Notes: generated by a model not told the origin, from the sequence alone. DNA of 64,000 nt from Pseudomonadota bacterium (GCA_021798915.1 JAJZBM010000001.1:1-64000), one strand, 5' to 3'. Positions 15,531-25,336 are shown, numbered from the stretch's first letter. Numbers and translations: made by a program.

Positions 15531-17025
15531 GCGATTGATGATAGCGCGGCTGTTCCCGGCCGTCTTGCTGGCGCTCGCGCTGCCACTCGCGGGTTGCAAG
15601 CAAACCCAGCGCTTTTTCTTCGGCGGACCGCCCCCCGGCACGCCGGGTTATGTCATCGGCTTTCTCGGCGCGGTGATCGCCGATGAGCCCCGCGCCGCCC
15701 TGGAAGCGCGGGAGGTGCTCTCGGAAGGCGGCAATGCTGCCGATGCCGCAACCACGCTGGCGCTCACTCTCGCCGTCACCCTGCCGTCGCGCGCCGGGCT
15801 CGGCGGCGGCGGCGCCTGCCTCGCCTATTTCCCGCCGGCCAAGACGCCCGAGGCGATCATGTTCCTCCCGCAACCGGCGGAGAGCGCGGGAACCGACCGA
15901 CCGGCGGCGGTGCCGATGCTGCTGCGCGGCCTGCTCACGCTGCAAGCCCGCCACGGCACCCGCACCATCGCCAATCTGATCCAGCCGGCAGAGGGGCTGG
16001 CACGGTTTGGCGTCCCGGTCTCGACCGCGCTGGCGCGCGATTTGAAGGTCGTCGGCCAGGCGCTGACCCTCGATCCCGGCGCCGCCCGCGCCTTCGCCTC
16101 GATCACCGGCGGCCCGCTCACCGAGGGGACGACGCTGATGCAGGCCGATCTCGGCACCACTTTCGCCGAAATCCGCATCAACGGCGTCAACGACCTCTAT
16201 GGCGGCGCCCTGGCCGAACGCCTGGAACGCGCCTCCGCCAATGCCGGCAGCCCGATCACCGCCGCCGATCTCGCCAAGGCACGGGCCGGAATCGCCGAAC
16301 CGATCATCATTCCGGGCTGGCCCGGCGATCATGACCGCAGCCAGGCGGATATCGCCTTCCTGCCGCTGCCGGCCGATGGCGGGCTCGCCGCCGCCGCCGC
16401 CTTCCAGGCGTTCGTGCATAATGCGCAGGACGTGAGCGGCGCCAAGGCCATCGCCCTCGCCGTCGCGGCGCGCTACCGGCAAGCGGGCGGCGACGCGAAG
16501 ACCCTGCTCGCGACCCCACCCGGCGGCACTGCGAGCCTGCCGCCGCTCCCGGCCTCGACCGGTTTCGTCGCTCTCGACCGCAAGGGCGGCGCGGTCGCCT
16601 GCGATGTCACCATGGGCAATCTGTTCGGTATCGGGCGGATCGCGCGTGGCACCGGGATTGTGCTCGCCGCCTCGCCCAAGGCGTGGCCGCCGCCACTGCT
16701 CTCCGCCGCGATCGCCTTCACCCCGGCGCGCTTCGGCTTTCGCGCCGCAGTTGCAGCCTCGGGGCAGGAAGGCGCGCCGCTGGCCACCGCCGCTGCCCTG
16801 GCCGAGGCGCTGAGCATGCCGGCGAAGCCAAAACTGAAAAAGGGTGAGACCCCGCGCTTCCTGCCCGCCCCGGTCCCCGAACCCGGCCGCGCCAATATCG
16901 TCGCCTGCTCGGCGGGCTTGCCGGGGGCGGAGAAATTCTGCGCCTGGCAGGCCGATCCGCGCCTCAACGGCCTTGCCACCGGTGGTGAGGACCAGGAGAA
17001 AATCGAGATGGAAAGAGAGAAATGA
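15529..17025 (+). CDS. Gamma-glutamyltransferase-like lipoprotein, catalytic site altered
   Basis: The 498-residue protein begins with a lipoprotein signal; the lipobox LAGC puts the lipidated Cys at 23. The family N-terminus is clear (EVLSEGGNAADAATTLAL, then GLGGGGACLAYF). At the place of the nucleophile, where the family has TTH followed by a hydrophobic strand, this protein reads STGFVALD, so Ser replaces the catalytic Thr and Gly the His. The downstream Thr is kept (DVTMGNLFG) but the substrate-binding Ser-Ser and Gly-Gly positions are not obvious. It is about 80 residues shorter than typical enzymes. It may be a divergent hydrolase or a non-catalytic relative. An alternative start is Met at 15538. 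Confidence 0.75.
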   Translation: MRLMIARLFPAVLLALALPLAGCKQTQRFFFGGPPPGTPGYVIGFLGAVIADEPRAALEAREVLSEGGNAADAATTLALTLAVTLPSRAGLGGGGACLAYFPPAKTPEAIMFLPQPAESAGTDRPAAVPMLLRGLLTLQARHGTRTIANLIQPAEGLARFGVPVSTALARDLKVVGQALTLDPGAARAFASITGGPLTEGTTLMQADLGTTFAEIRINGVNDLYGGALAERLERASANAGSPITAADLAKARAGIAEPIIIPGWPGDHDRSQADIAFLPLPADGGLAAAAAFQAFVHNAQDVSGAKAIALAVAARYRQAGGDAKTLLATPPGGTASLPPLPASTGFVALDRKGGAVACDVTMGNLFGIGRIARGTGIVLAASPKAWPPPLLSAAIAFTPARFGFRAAVAASGQEGAPLATAAALAEALSMPAKPKLKKGETPRFLPAPVPEPGRANIVACSAGLPGAEKFCAWQADPRLNGLATGGEDQEKIEMEREK

Positions 17026-17053
17026 TGCCCGTCGCCGCCCGCGACCCCCTCGC

Positions 17054-18358
17054 GTGACCCCCGCCGCCCGCCTGGCAAGCGCGATCGAGCTGCTCACCGA
17101 CATCGCGGAGACGCCGCGCAAACCCGCCGATGCGGTCGCGAGCGATTTCTTCCGCGCCCGCCGCTTCATCGGCGCGAGTGACCGGCGCGCGGTCTCCGAA
17201 CAGGTTTGGGCGGTGCTCCGCGCTTGGCGCCGGCTCGATTGGTGGCTCGGCGGCGGCCGCGTCGCCGCGAGCCCGCGCTTGCGCCTCGGCGCGCTGATGC
17301 TGCTCACCGGAACCTCGCTGGCCGCGGTGGAAGCCCTGTTTTCCGGCGGCCGCTACGCGCCGATGGCGCTCGATGAGGATGAGCGGTCGCTTTTGACGCG
17401 GCTTTCCGGCCACACGCTCGCCCATCCGCGCATGCCCGATGCGGTGCATAACGAAGTGCCGGATTTCCTCTATCCCCGCCTCGCTGCCCGCTTCGGCGCC
17501 GATCTCGCCGATGAGTTGGCCGCCCTCGCTCGCCCCGCCGCCCTCGATCTTCGCGTCAATCTGCTCAAAACGACGCGGGACGCCGCACGGGCGGCACTCG
17601 CGCAAGCCGGGATCGCTGCCGAACCGACCCCCCTCTCCCCCTGGGGATTGCGGGTCGCCGGCCGGCCACCGATCACCGCGGCGGCGCCGTTTCGTGACGG
17701 CTGGGTGGAAATCCAGGACGAGGGCAGCCAGCTCGCCGCCGCGCTGGCCGATGCCCGGCCGGGGATGCGGGTGGTCGATTTCTGCGCCGGTGCCGGCGGC
17801 AAGACGCTCGCAATGGCGATGATGATGGGCAATCGCGGCCATCTCGTCGCCTGCGACGTCTCGGCGCCCCGCCTCGAAGGCGCGCTCAAGCGGCTGCGGC
17901 GGGCCGGCGTCCACAACGTCGAGCGGCATCTGCTGGTCCCCGGCGATAAATGGATCAAACGCCATCTCGGTGGATTCGACCGGGTTTTCGTCGACGCGCC
18001 CTGCACCGGCACCGGCACCTGGCGGCGCAACCCCGACGCGCGGCGCACCCTCGCCCCCGAGGATCTCCAGGAGCTGATCCAACGCCAACAGGAAATTCTC
18101 ACCCAGGCCGCAAAATTAGTGCGCAAGGGGGGGCGTCTCGTCTACGCTACCTGCTCGTTACTGGCCGAGGAGAACGAGGCGCAAGTGTCCGCATTTCTCT
18201 CCCATCACGGCGATTTCGCCCCTCGCAGGCTCGCCGCTATCTGGCCGTTCGGGGGCGCGGCAGCGGCGGCGCTCGGCACCGGCCCCTATCTCAGCCTGAC
18301 CCCGCACCGCCACGGCACGGACGGGTTCTTCGCCGCCGTGCTCGAGCGCGCGCCATGA
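17054..18358 (+). CDS. RsmB/NOP-family RNA (cytosine-5) methyltransferase
   Basis: SAM-dependent m5C methyltransferase, 434 residues, probably acting on 16S rRNA like RsmB. The N-terminal domain is NusB-like (about 1-130). The SAM-binding loop is VVDFCAGAGGKT (240-251). Motif IV DAPCTGTGTW carries Cys317 and motif VI YATCSLLAEENE carries the catalytic Cys367, so both cysteines of the family are present. I used GTG 17054 because the frame further upstream overlaps the preceding gene and is Arg/Pro-rich noise. The last bases overlap the next start (ATGA). Target-site identity is inferred from the family only. Confidence 0.9.
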   Translation: MTPAARLASAIELLTDIAETPRKPADAVASDFFRARRFIGASDRRAVSEQVWAVLRAWRRLDWWLGGGRVAASPRLRLGALMLLTGTSLAAVEALFSGGRYAPMALDEDERSLLTRLSGHTLAHPRMPDAVHNEVPDFLYPRLAARFGADLADELAALARPAALDLRVNLLKTTRDAARAALAQAGIAAEPTPLSPWGLRVAGRPPITAAAPFRDGWVEIQDEGSQLAAALADARPGMRVVDFCAGAGGKTLAMAMMMGNRGHLVACDVSAPRLEGALKRLRRAGVHNVERHLLVPGDKWIKRHLGGFDRVFVDAPCTGTGTWRRNPDARRTLAPEDLQELIQRQQEILTQAAKLVRKGGRLVYATCSLLAEENEAQVSAFLSHHGDFAPRRLAAIWPFGGAAAAALGTGPYLSLTPHRHGTDGFFAAVLERAP

Positions 18359-18909
18359 TCACCATCCGCCGCGCCCGCCCGGCCGATGCGGCGGCGATCG
18401 GGGCGGTGCACGTCGCTGCCTGGCGCAGCGCCTATCCCGGGATCCTGCCCGATGACTATCTCGCCCGGCTCTCGGTGCCGCGTCAGGCTGCCTATTACGA
18501 CAGCGCCATTCGCGGCGGCGCCAGTGTCCATGTCCTGGCCGCGTCGGGCCGCGATCTTCCGAGCAGCCTGGTGCCCAGCGGGCGCGTCATCGGCTTCGTC
18601 ACCGCGACCCGCGGCAGCGGTCTCGCCGATGGCGAAATCGAAACCCTTTATATCCTCGATGACTGGCGCGAACGCGGGCTCGGCCGGCTCCTGCTCGCGA
18701 CCACCGCGGCGCACCTTGCCGGAATCGGTTGCCGCTCGGTCTTCCTCTGGGTGCTGCGCGACAATCCGAGCCGGTTTTTCTACCAGCATCTCGGCGGCCG
18801 CGCGGTCGCCGAAAGCCACACCCGCGTCGCCGGCCAGAAACTGGCGCAGATCGCATTCGCCTGGGATCCGATCGAGCGCCTGGTCGAATCCGCCTCGCGC
18901 GCGACCTGA
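18355..18909 (+). CDS. GNAT-family N-acetyltransferase
   Basis: The 184-residue product has the GNAT fold: MITIRRARPADAAAIGAVHVAAW at the start, with the beta4 strand at about residue 96 (EIETLYILDDW) followed by the acetyl-CoA loop RERGLGRLLL. The substrate is unknown. Its ATG lies inside the last codons of the RsmB-like gene (4-nt overlap), so the two are translationally coupled. It converges on sufA with a 9-nt gap. Confidence 0.87.
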   Translation: MITIRRARPADAAAIGAVHVAAWRSAYPGILPDDYLARLSVPRQAAYYDSAIRGGASVHVLAASGRDLPSSLVPSGRVIGFVTATRGSGLADGEIETLYILDDWRERGLGRLLLATTAAHLAGIGCRSVFLWVLRDNPSRFFYQHLGGRAVAESHTRVAGQKLAQIAFAWDPIERLVESASRAT

Positions 18910-18918
18910 TCAATCGCG

Positions 18919-19293
18919 CTAGACGTGAAAACTCTCACCGCAGCCGCAGCGGCCTTTTTCGTTCGGGTTGATGAAAGTAAATCCGGATTCGAGCGCGGCT
19001 TCGCGGTAATCCATCGTCGTGCCGATGAGAAACAGCGTTGCCCCGCGGTCGATCAGCACCGTGACATCCTCAGCGGTGATGACCTCATCGCCGGGGCTTG
19101 GCGCCGCAACCCAGCTCATCTGATAGGTGAGGCCGGAACAGCCCTTGGTGCCGACTGACACGCGAAGCAACCGGCCTTGCTCGGCGCCGGCATAAAGCTG
19201 GCGCAGGCGCGCGATCGCCGCTTCGCTGAGTGCGAGCAGCGGCGGCAGACCGCGGCGTTGCGTCGCGCCGGGGGGGTGAAGCGTCATCGTCAT
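18919..19293 (-). CDS. sufA: Iron-sulfur cluster A-type carrier SufA/HesB
   Basis: A-type scaffold or carrier that takes clusters from SufBCD to target proteins. The 124-residue product has the three conserved cysteines: Cys52 (KGCSGLTYQM) and the C-terminal CGCGESF pair (Cys116, Cys118). The N-terminus (about 1-17) is a short variable extension. It is the last gene of the suf operon, 16 nt after sufT. Confidence 0.95.
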   Translation of the reverse strand: MTMTLHPPGATQRRGLPPLLALSEAAIARLRQLYAGAEQGRLLRVSVGTKGCSGLTYQMSWVAAPSPGDEVITAEDVTVLIDRGATLFLIGTTMDYREAALESGFTFINPNEKGRCGCGESFHV

Positions 19294-19309
19294 GGGTCTT
19301 CCCTCCGTG

Positions 19310-19705
19310 TCAAAACATATTCAGCGCGAGCCGGGCTTCCTCGCTCATCCGGCTCGGATCCCAAGGCGGATCCCAAACCGTTTCCACCACCACCCCCCGC
19401 ACGCCGGGGAGTGCGGCCACCGCCTCCTCGACCTGGGCGGGCAGTTCCTGCGCGCTCGGGCAGGCCGGGGCGGTCAGCGTCATCTCGATCTTGACGGCGC
19501 CGTCCTCGCCGATCTCGATCGCGTAGATCAGGCCGAGTTCGTAGATATTCACCGGAATCTCGGGGTCATAGACCGTCGCGATGGCGGCGATCACGGCGTC
19601 CTCGCCGGGTGGCGGCGTGGTTTCGCCGGCGGGTGTCCAGGCGCCATGCGCGGCACGCTCGCCCGCCGCATGATCGGTGTGCTGATCGGTGTGATGGTCA
19701 TTCAC
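19310..19705 (-). CDS. sufT: SUF system protein SufT (DUF59)
   Basis: DUF59/MIP18-type Fe-S maturation factor, 131 residues. After a His-rich, poorly conserved N-terminus (1-33) comes the family block TVYDPEIPVNIYELGLIY, then TLTAPACPSAQELP with the conserved Cys82, and a C-terminal VETVWDPPWDPSRMS. The start overlaps the sufU end by 8 nt. In other bacteria SufT helps mature Fe-S proteins, especially under high Fe-S demand. Confidence 0.94.
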   Translation of the reverse strand: MNDHHTDQHTDHAAGERAAHGAWTPAGETTPPPGEDAVIAAIATVYDPEIPVNIYELGLIYAIEIGEDGAVKIEMTLTAPACPSAQELPAQVEEAVAALPGVRGVVVETVWDPPWDPSRMSEEARLALNMF

Positions 19706-20162
19706 TGGTGGCGTTCTCCGTACCGGCGAGAGCAGCGCGCAGCGCGTGCCAGGGCAGGGTCGCGCATTTCACCCTGGACGGAAATTCATGCACCCCGGCG
19801 AGCGGCATGAGACGCGCCAGACGCTCGGCGAGCGGGGCGTCGAGTGTGGGAGGCGCGCCGGTTTTCGTCAGGGTCTGCAAGGCATCGGCCAAGGCGCGGG
19901 CGGCGCCGGCGTCGAGCCCGGCGACGATTTCGGCCATCAGATCGGCCGAGGCGATGCTGATGGCACAGCCCTTCGCCTCGAAACCGGCGCGCGCGATGGC
20001 ACCTGCCGGCGTGTATTGCAGCCAGAGCGTAATGCGGTCACCACATAACGGATTATCGCCGCGCGCCGTCGCGTCATAGGCGGCGAGTTTCGCCCCATGG
20101 CGGGGCTTGCGGCCATGGTCGAGAATGACTTCCTGATAGAGATCGCGCAGATCCTCGAACAT
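19698..20162 (-). CDS. sufU: SufU-type scaffold / sulfur acceptor
   Basis: The 154-residue product has zinc-site residues in the SufU pattern: Cys40 and Asp42 (NPLCGDR), Cys66 (AKGCAIS) and Cys133 (RVKCATL). In Bacillus subtilis this zinc site accepts persulfide sulfur from SufS, so SufU here probably stimulates the SufS next door rather than acting as an IscU scaffold. The start overlaps the sufS stop by one base (TGATG). A longer upstream frame is within sufS and is not used. Confidence 0.94.
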   Translation of the reverse strand: MFEDLRDLYQEVILDHGRKPRHGAKLAAYDATARGDNPLCGDRITLWLQYTPAGAIARAGFEAKGCAISIASADLMAEIVAGLDAGAARALADALQTLTKTGAPPTLDAPLAERLARLMPLAGVHEFPSRVKCATLPWHALRAALAGTENATSE

Positions 20163-21418
20163 CAGGCAAAAAACTCCGAAACCCGCAACAGCCCCTCGGC
20201 GAGGGCGTCGATTTCCGCGACCGTGGTGTAAAGGCCGAAACTCGCCCGCGTCGTGCTTTCGATACCCAAACGATGCATCAGCGGCTCCGCGCAATGATGC
20301 CCGGCGCGCACCGCGATCCCCTGGCGATCGAGAAGGGTTGCGACATCATGCGGATGCGCGCCCTCCAATGTGAAACTCACCACCCCGCCGCGATCCTGCG
20401 CGCGCCCGAAAATCGTGAGCCCGGGGATCGCGGCAAGCCGCGCCAGCGCGTGATCGAGAAGATGCGCCTCATGCGCCGCGATCGCCGAATAGCCGATCGC
20501 CTCGACATAGGCGATCGCCGCGGCAAGCCCGATCGCTTCCAGGATCGGCGGCGTTCCGGCCTCGAATTTATGCGGCACCTGTGCCCATTGCGAGCGCGCG
20601 AAACTGACCGAGGCGATCATATCGCCGCCGCCGAGGAAAGGCGGCATGCGTTCCAGCAAGTCACGACGCGCCCAAAGCGCGCCGATGCCGGTTGGGCCAT
20701 AGAGCTTATGGCCGGTGAAGACGTAGAAATCACAATCGATCTCGCGCACATCGACGGCGCGATGGACGATCGCCTGCGAGCCGTCGAGCAACAGTTTCGC
20801 ACCATGGTCATGGGCGAGGCGGGCGAGACGCGCCGCCGGCGTGTAGGTGCCGAGCACGTTCGACATATGGGTGAGCGCGACCAGCCCGACCTTGCCATCC
20901 GCGAGCAGCCGCGCCAACGCGGCGAGATCGAGTTCGCCGGCGGCGGTGATCGGTGTAACCCGGAGTTCGATGCCATGCGCATCGCGCAGCATCTGCCAGG
21001 GGACGATGTTGGAATGATGCTCCATCTCCGAGATCACCACTGCCTGTCCCGGGGCCAGCACGCCACGGCCATAGCTGTGGGCGACGAGATTGATCGCCTC
21101 GGTGCTGTTGCGGGTGAAGACGATCTCGTGGCGATCCGGCGCGCCAAGCAGACGGGCAACCGCGTCGCGCGCGCCTTCATAGGCTTCGGTCGTCCGCTCG
21201 CTCATCCAGTGGAGGCCGCGATGGACATTGGCGTATTGCCTTTCCATCGCCGCGGTCATCGCCGCGATCACCGCGCGCGGTTTCTGCGCCGAGGCGGCGC
21301 TGTCGAGAAAGACCAGCTTCCGACCATGGACTTCTTGCGTGAGGATGGGAAAATCGGCGCGCAATTTCTCCACATCGAACGGCGCGGGTGGCGCGGCGGG
21401 GCGAGTAGCGGTGTTCAT
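20162..21418 (-). CDS. sufS: Cysteine desulfurase SufS
   Basis: PLP enzyme releasing sulfur from cysteine as a persulfide. The 418-residue product has the PLP lysine at 238 (FTGHKLYGPTG) and the catalytic cysteine at 376 (RAGHHCAEPL) in the short, group-II loop. The start is the ATG overlapping the sufD stop (ATGA), preceded by GAGGGGG. It lies between sufD and its acceptor sufU. Confidence 0.97.
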   Translation of the reverse strand: MNTATRPAAPPAPFDVEKLRADFPILTQEVHGRKLVFLDSAASAQKPRAVIAAMTAAMERQYANVHRGLHWMSERTTEAYEGARDAVARLLGAPDRHEIVFTRNSTEAINLVAHSYGRGVLAPGQAVVISEMEHHSNIVPWQMLRDAHGIELRVTPITAAGELDLAALARLLADGKVGLVALTHMSNVLGTYTPAARLARLAHDHGAKLLLDGSQAIVHRAVDVREIDCDFYVFTGHKLYGPTGIGALWARRDLLERMPPFLGGGDMIASVSFARSQWAQVPHKFEAGTPPILEAIGLAAAIAYVEAIGYSAIAAHEAHLLDHALARLAAIPGLTIFGRAQDRGGVVSFTLEGAHPHDVATLLDRQGIAVRAGHHCAEPLMHRLGIESTTRASFGLYTTVAEIDALAEGLLRVSEFFA

Positions 21419-22569
21419 CGTGCCCCCTCCCACCAGTCATCGATCGCACGTTCCAGCAAAGCGCGCGCGCCGGCTTCGGAAACCGCCTCGATTGCGTCAA
21501 TGAGGAACGCACGCACCAGCATCGCCCGCGCGGCGGCTTCGGGAATGCCACGCGCGCGGAGGTAAAAAAGCTGCTCGGGATCGAGCGCGCCGATCGTCGC
21601 ACCATGGCTGCATTTGACGTCGTCGGCAAAAATCTCCAGCTCCGGCTTGCAATCTATCTCCGCGTCCGGCGACAGCAACAACGCCTGACTCATCTGATAG
21701 CCATCGGTTTTCTGCGCGGCGCGCGCGACTTCGATGCGCCCTTGAAACACCGCATGGGCACGGCCATCGACGACGCTTTTCACCGTCTGGCGGGAGGCAC
21801 AGCCGGGCGCGTCATGAGCGACGACGGTGGTGATATCGCCGTGCTGGGCGCCGCGCAGCAATTGCACCGCGGCGAGATGGGCGATGGCGCCGGCGCCGCC
21901 GAGCCGGGCATGGCATTCGCTTCGCGCCAGCCGCGCGCCGAGGCCAAGGGTGAAGGCGTCATAGCGCGCCCCGGCGAGAAGATCGACGAAGATGGTCGCT
22001 GTGTGAAAACTCTCGCGGTCCTCGGCCTGGATACGGACATGGCGCAAGGTCGCACCCGGCGCGAGCATGATCTCGATGACCGGGTTCTGCCAATAGACAC
22101 CGCGGCCACCGGCATACTCGACCAGGGTGAGCGTCGCCCCCGCGGCGAGCGCAATGCGATGGCGGGGATGGACGAAAACCGGCGCCGCGTCCTCGGCGAT
22201 GGTGAGATGCACCAGCGCCAGCGTCCCGGCATCAAGGCCTTCGGGCACATGGATCGCAGCCCCGTCCTGAGCGAGCCGGGCATTGAGGGCGGCGAGAGGG
22301 GCTGGCGCGAAGGGGGCGAAATCCCCCCCGGTCGCGAGATCCGTGATCACGCCCGCAGGCGCGGGCACCGACAACGACGCCGCGCGCCGGCCATTGACGA
22401 AGACGAGGCGTGGGCCGGGGAAAGACGGGAGATCGGCGGCGAGCGCGGCGATATCGGCGATTTCCGGCGCCGCCGCCGGGGCAAGAGCGGCGAGCGGGCG
22501 AAGATCGGTATATTTCCAGGCCTCGAGCTTGCGGCTCGGAAGCCCGGTTTGTGCGAGCGTGGCACTCAT
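21415..22569 (-). CDS. sufD: Fe-S cluster assembly protein SufD
   Basis: SufD pairs with SufB on the SufC ATPase to build clusters. The 384-residue product shows the SufBD beta-helix fold, with the C-terminal block LEIFADDVKCSHGATIGALDPEQ typical of the family. The start begins MSATLAQTGLPSRKLEAWKYTDLRP. It overlaps the sufC stop by 4 nt (ATGA). Confidence 0.95.
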   Translation of the reverse strand: MSATLAQTGLPSRKLEAWKYTDLRPLAALAPAAAPEIADIAALAADLPSFPGPRLVFVNGRRAASLSVPAPAGVITDLATGGDFAPFAPAPLAALNARLAQDGAAIHVPEGLDAGTLALVHLTIAEDAAPVFVHPRHRIALAAGATLTLVEYAGGRGVYWQNPVIEIMLAPGATLRHVRIQAEDRESFHTATIFVDLLAGARYDAFTLGLGARLARSECHARLGGAGAIAHLAAVQLLRGAQHGDITTVVAHDAPGCASRQTVKSVVDGRAHAVFQGRIEVARAAQKTDGYQMSQALLLSPDAEIDCKPELEIFADDVKCSHGATIGALDPEQLFYLRARGIPEAAARAMLVRAFLIDAIEAVSEAGARALLERAIDDWWEGAR

Positions 22570-23345
22570 GACGCGCCTATCGCGGCCACATCCTCACCGA
22601 CCGCCTCCAGGCCGAGCGCGGCATAGCCGCTTTCCTCGAGCGCCCGCGCAAGCTCCGGCCCGCCGGAGCGGAGAATACGCCCGCCGGCGAGCACATGCAC
22701 GCGATCGGGTACGATGTGATCGAGCAGACGCTGATAATGGGTGATGACGAGCGCGGAAAATCCTGGTCCGCGCAACGTATTGACGCCACCGGCGACGATT
22801 TTCAGCGCATCGATGTCAAGGCCGGAATCGGTCTCGTCGAGGATCGCAAATTTTGGCTTCAGAATTGCCATCTGCAGCACTTCGTTGCGCTTTTTCTCGC
22901 CGCCAGAAAAGCCGACATTGACGTTGCGCTTGAGCATGTCATCGGCCATCGCGAGGTCACGCAGTGCGGCGCGCGCGAGTTTGAGAAACTGCACGGCGTC
23001 AAGCTCGCTCTCGCCGCGGGCGCGGCGGGTGGCGTTGAGGGCGGTGCGGAGGAAATTGGCGTTGCCGACGCCAGGCAGTTCGACCGGATACTGAAACGCG
23101 AGAAACAAGCCGGCGACAGCGCGTTCCTCGGGCGCCAGCGTCAGGAGATCGACGCCGTCGAGCCGCACCTCACCGCCGGTCACGTCATAGCCCTCGCGTC
23201 CGGCGAGAATATAGGAGAGGGTCGACTTGCCCGATCCGTTCGGGCCCATGATCGCATGCACCTCGCCGGTCGGCACCACGAGATCGATGCCCTTGAGGAT
23301 CGGCTTGCCATCGATGCTGGCCGCGAGACCACGAATTTCCAGCAT
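22566..23345 (-). CDS. sufC: Fe-S cluster assembly ATPase SufC
   Basis: ABC-type soluble ATPase of SufBC2D, 259 residues. The Walker A box is GPNGSGKST (residues 34-42), the signature region is VGFSGGEKKRNEVLQ, and the Walker B region is FAILDETDSGLDIDAL. I used the Met at 23345 (MLEIRGLAASIDG); the frame continues upstream into sufB without similarity. It starts one base after the sufB stop region. Confidence 0.97.
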   Translation of the reverse strand: MLEIRGLAASIDGKPILKGIDLVVPTGEVHAIMGPNGSGKSTLSYILAGREGYDVTGGEVRLDGVDLLTLAPEERAVAGLFLAFQYPVELPGVGNANFLRTALNATRRARGESELDAVQFLKLARAALRDLAMADDMLKRNVNVGFSGGEKKRNEVLQMAILKPKFAILDETDSGLDIDALKIVAGGVNTLRGPGFSALVITHYQRLLDHIVPDRVHVLAGGRILRSGGPELARALEESGYAALGLEAVGEDVAAIGAS

Positions 23346-23346
23346 C

Positions 23347-24849
23347 CTAGCCCACCGATCCTTCGAGACTGACGGCAAGCAGTTTCTGCGCCTCGACGGC
23401 GAATTCCATCGGCAACTCCTTGAGAACGTCCTTGCAGAAGCCATTGACGATCAGATTGACCGCGTCTTCTTGCGAAAGCCCACGTGAACGGCAGTAAAAA
23501 AGCTGATCATCGGCGATTTTCGAGGTCGTCGCCTCGTGCTCCACCCGCGCGCTCGGATTGCGGCTTTCGATATAAGGGACGGTATGAGCACCGCAGCGAT
23601 CGCCGATCAGCAAGCTGTCGCATTGGGTGAAGTTCCGCGCCCCCTGCGCGCGCGGCATCATCCGCACCAAGCCACGATAGGTGTTGTTCGATCGGCCGGC
23701 ACTGATGCCCTTGGCGATGATGGTGCTTTTGGTGTTGGCGCCGAGATGGATCATCTTGGTGCCGGTATCGGCCTGCTGATGATGATTGGTGACGGCGACG
23801 GAATAGAATTCGCCGACACTGCCTTCACCCTGGAGAATGCAGGAGGGATATTTCCAGGTGATCGCCGAGCCGGTTTCGACCTGTGTCCAACTGATCTTGC
23901 TGCGGGCACCACGGCAGGCGCCGCGCTTGGTGACGAAATTATAGATCCCGCCGCGCCCTTCCGCATCGCCCGGATACCAGTTCTGCACCGTGCTGTATTT
24001 GATCGTCGCGTCATCGAGCGCCACGAGTTCGACCACCGCTGCATGCAACTGGTTCTCATCGCGCTGTGGCGCAGTGCAGCCTTCGAGATAGCTCACGCTC
24101 GCGCCTGCCTCGGCGATGATCAGGGTGCGCTCGAATTGTCCGGTATTGCGCGCATTGATGCGGAAATAGGTGGAAAGCTCCATCGGGCAGCGCACCCCCT
24201 TGGGGACGAAGACGAAGCTGCCATCGGTGAACACCGCGGAATTGAGGGCGGCGAAGAAATTATCGCCGGGCGGCACGACGCTGCCGAGATAGCGGCGGAC
24301 GAGGTCGGGATGTTCGCGCACCGCCTCGCTGATCGGGCAGAAGATCACCCCCGCCTTGGCCAGAGTCTCGCGGAAGGTGGTCGCGACCGAGACACTGTCG
24401 AACACTGCGTCGATTGCGACACCGGGCGCGATATCGGGCCGCACCTCCGCCGCGCCCGCGCCCTCGACGCCGGCGAGGATCGCCCGTTCCCGGAGCGGGA
24501 TGCCGAGCTTCTCGTAGGTTGCCAGCAATTCTGGATCGACCTCGGCAAGGCTTTTCGGCCCCGGCTTGCGCTTGGGCGCGGCGTAGTAATGCAGCGCCTG
24601 GTAATCGATCGGCGGATGCTTGACCTTGGCCCAATCGGGCTCGCTGGTTTCACGCCAGGCGGCGAACGCCTTGAGGCGCCAGGCGAGCAGCCATTCCGGC
24701 TCGTCCTTCTTCGCCGAGATCAGGCGAATGATGTCCTCGTTCAGCCCCTTCGGCGCGATCTCCATTTCGATCGCGGTCTCGAATCCCCATTTATAACGGC
24801 CTTCGGTCGCGGCCTGGATCGGATCACGCGGTTCGGCAAAAGCGGACAT
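23347..24849 (-). CDS. sufB: Fe-S cluster assembly protein SufB
   Basis: Scaffold component of SufBC2D, 500 residues. Family blocks are plain: an N-terminal [18 protein letters not shown], the central [21 protein letters not shown] and the C-terminal [18 protein letters not shown], which together mark SufB rather than SufD. Its ATG overlaps the regulator stop by one base (TGATG), so it is coupled to it. Confidence 0.97.
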   Translation of the reverse strand: MSAFAEPRDPIQAATEGRYKWGFETAIEMEIAPKGLNEDIIRLISAKKDEPEWLLAWRLKAFAAWRETSEPDWAKVKHPPIDYQALHYYAAPKRKPGPKSLAEVDPELLATYEKLGIPLRERAILAGVEGAGAAEVRPDIAPGVAIDAVFDSVSVATTFRETLAKAGVIFCPISEAVREHPDLVRRYLGSVVPPGDNFFAALNSAVFTDGSFVFVPKGVRCPMELSTYFRINARNTGQFERTLIIAEAGASVSYLEGCTAPQRDENQLHAAVVELVALDDATIKYSTVQNWYPGDAEGRGGIYNFVTKRGACRGARSKISWTQVETGSAITWKYPSCILQGEGSVGEFYSVAVTNHHQQADTGTKMIHLGANTKSTIIAKGISAGRSNNTYRGLVRMMPRAQGARNFTQCDSLLIGDRCGAHTVPYIESRNPSARVEHEATTSKIADDQLFYCRSRGLSQEDAVNLIVNGFCKDVLKELPMEFAVEAQKLLAVSLEGSVG

Positions 24850-25319
24850 CAGAGAGCTTCCTCGATCGTCATCTGCGGGAGCCGCGCGGGATGGGCGGCG
24901 CGCGCCGCCTCGGCGCCCGTCTCGCCCACCATGTCGGCGAGCGTGATCCCGGCCAGCGCCTCGCGGATCGCTTCATTGACGCGGAGCCATCGCCCCGACA
25001 TCGGGCAACTGCGCTGCTGCTCGCAGGCGACCGGGCTTACATCCACGCACGCGGTGAGCGCGATCGGCCCATCGACCGCGGCGATCACCTCGGCGACCGG
25101 CAAGGCGGCGAGCGGGCGCGCCAGCCGGTAGCCACCACGGGCGCCGCGAAGGGAGGTGACGAGGCCGGTCGCGGCAAGGATTTTCAGCACCTTGGCCACC
25201 GTCGGCTCGGGCACCGCGGTCGCGCAGGCGATGCCGGGCGCGGTCTGCACCGCCCCTCCCCGTGCCAATTGCACCAGCACCACCACGGCATAATCGGTCA
25301 GTTTGGAAAGCCGCAGCAT
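24849..25319 (-). CDS. Rrf2/IscR-type SUF operon regulator
   Basis: Winged-helix regulator, 156 residues, first gene of the suf operon and probably its autoregulator. The N-terminal helix-turn-helix is [21 protein letters not shown], with a wing [12 protein letters not shown]. Three cysteines, 91, 99 and 105 (spacing X7 and X5), form the expected Fe-S ligand set. I chose the Met at 25319, with GGGATGGA upstream, over a Met five codons earlier. By analogy with IscR the cluster-bound form would repress suf. A palindrome 22-46 nt upstream is a candidate operator. Confidence 0.92.
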   Translation of the reverse strand: MLRLSKLTDYAVVVLVQLARGGAVQTAPGIACATAVPEPTVAKVLKILAATGLVTSLRGARGGYRLARPLAALPVAEVIAAVDGPIALTACVDVSPVACEQQRSCPMSGRWLRVNEAIREALAGITLADMVGETGAEAARAAHPARLPQMTIEEAL

Positions 25320-25336
25320 GATCCATCCCATCACGA

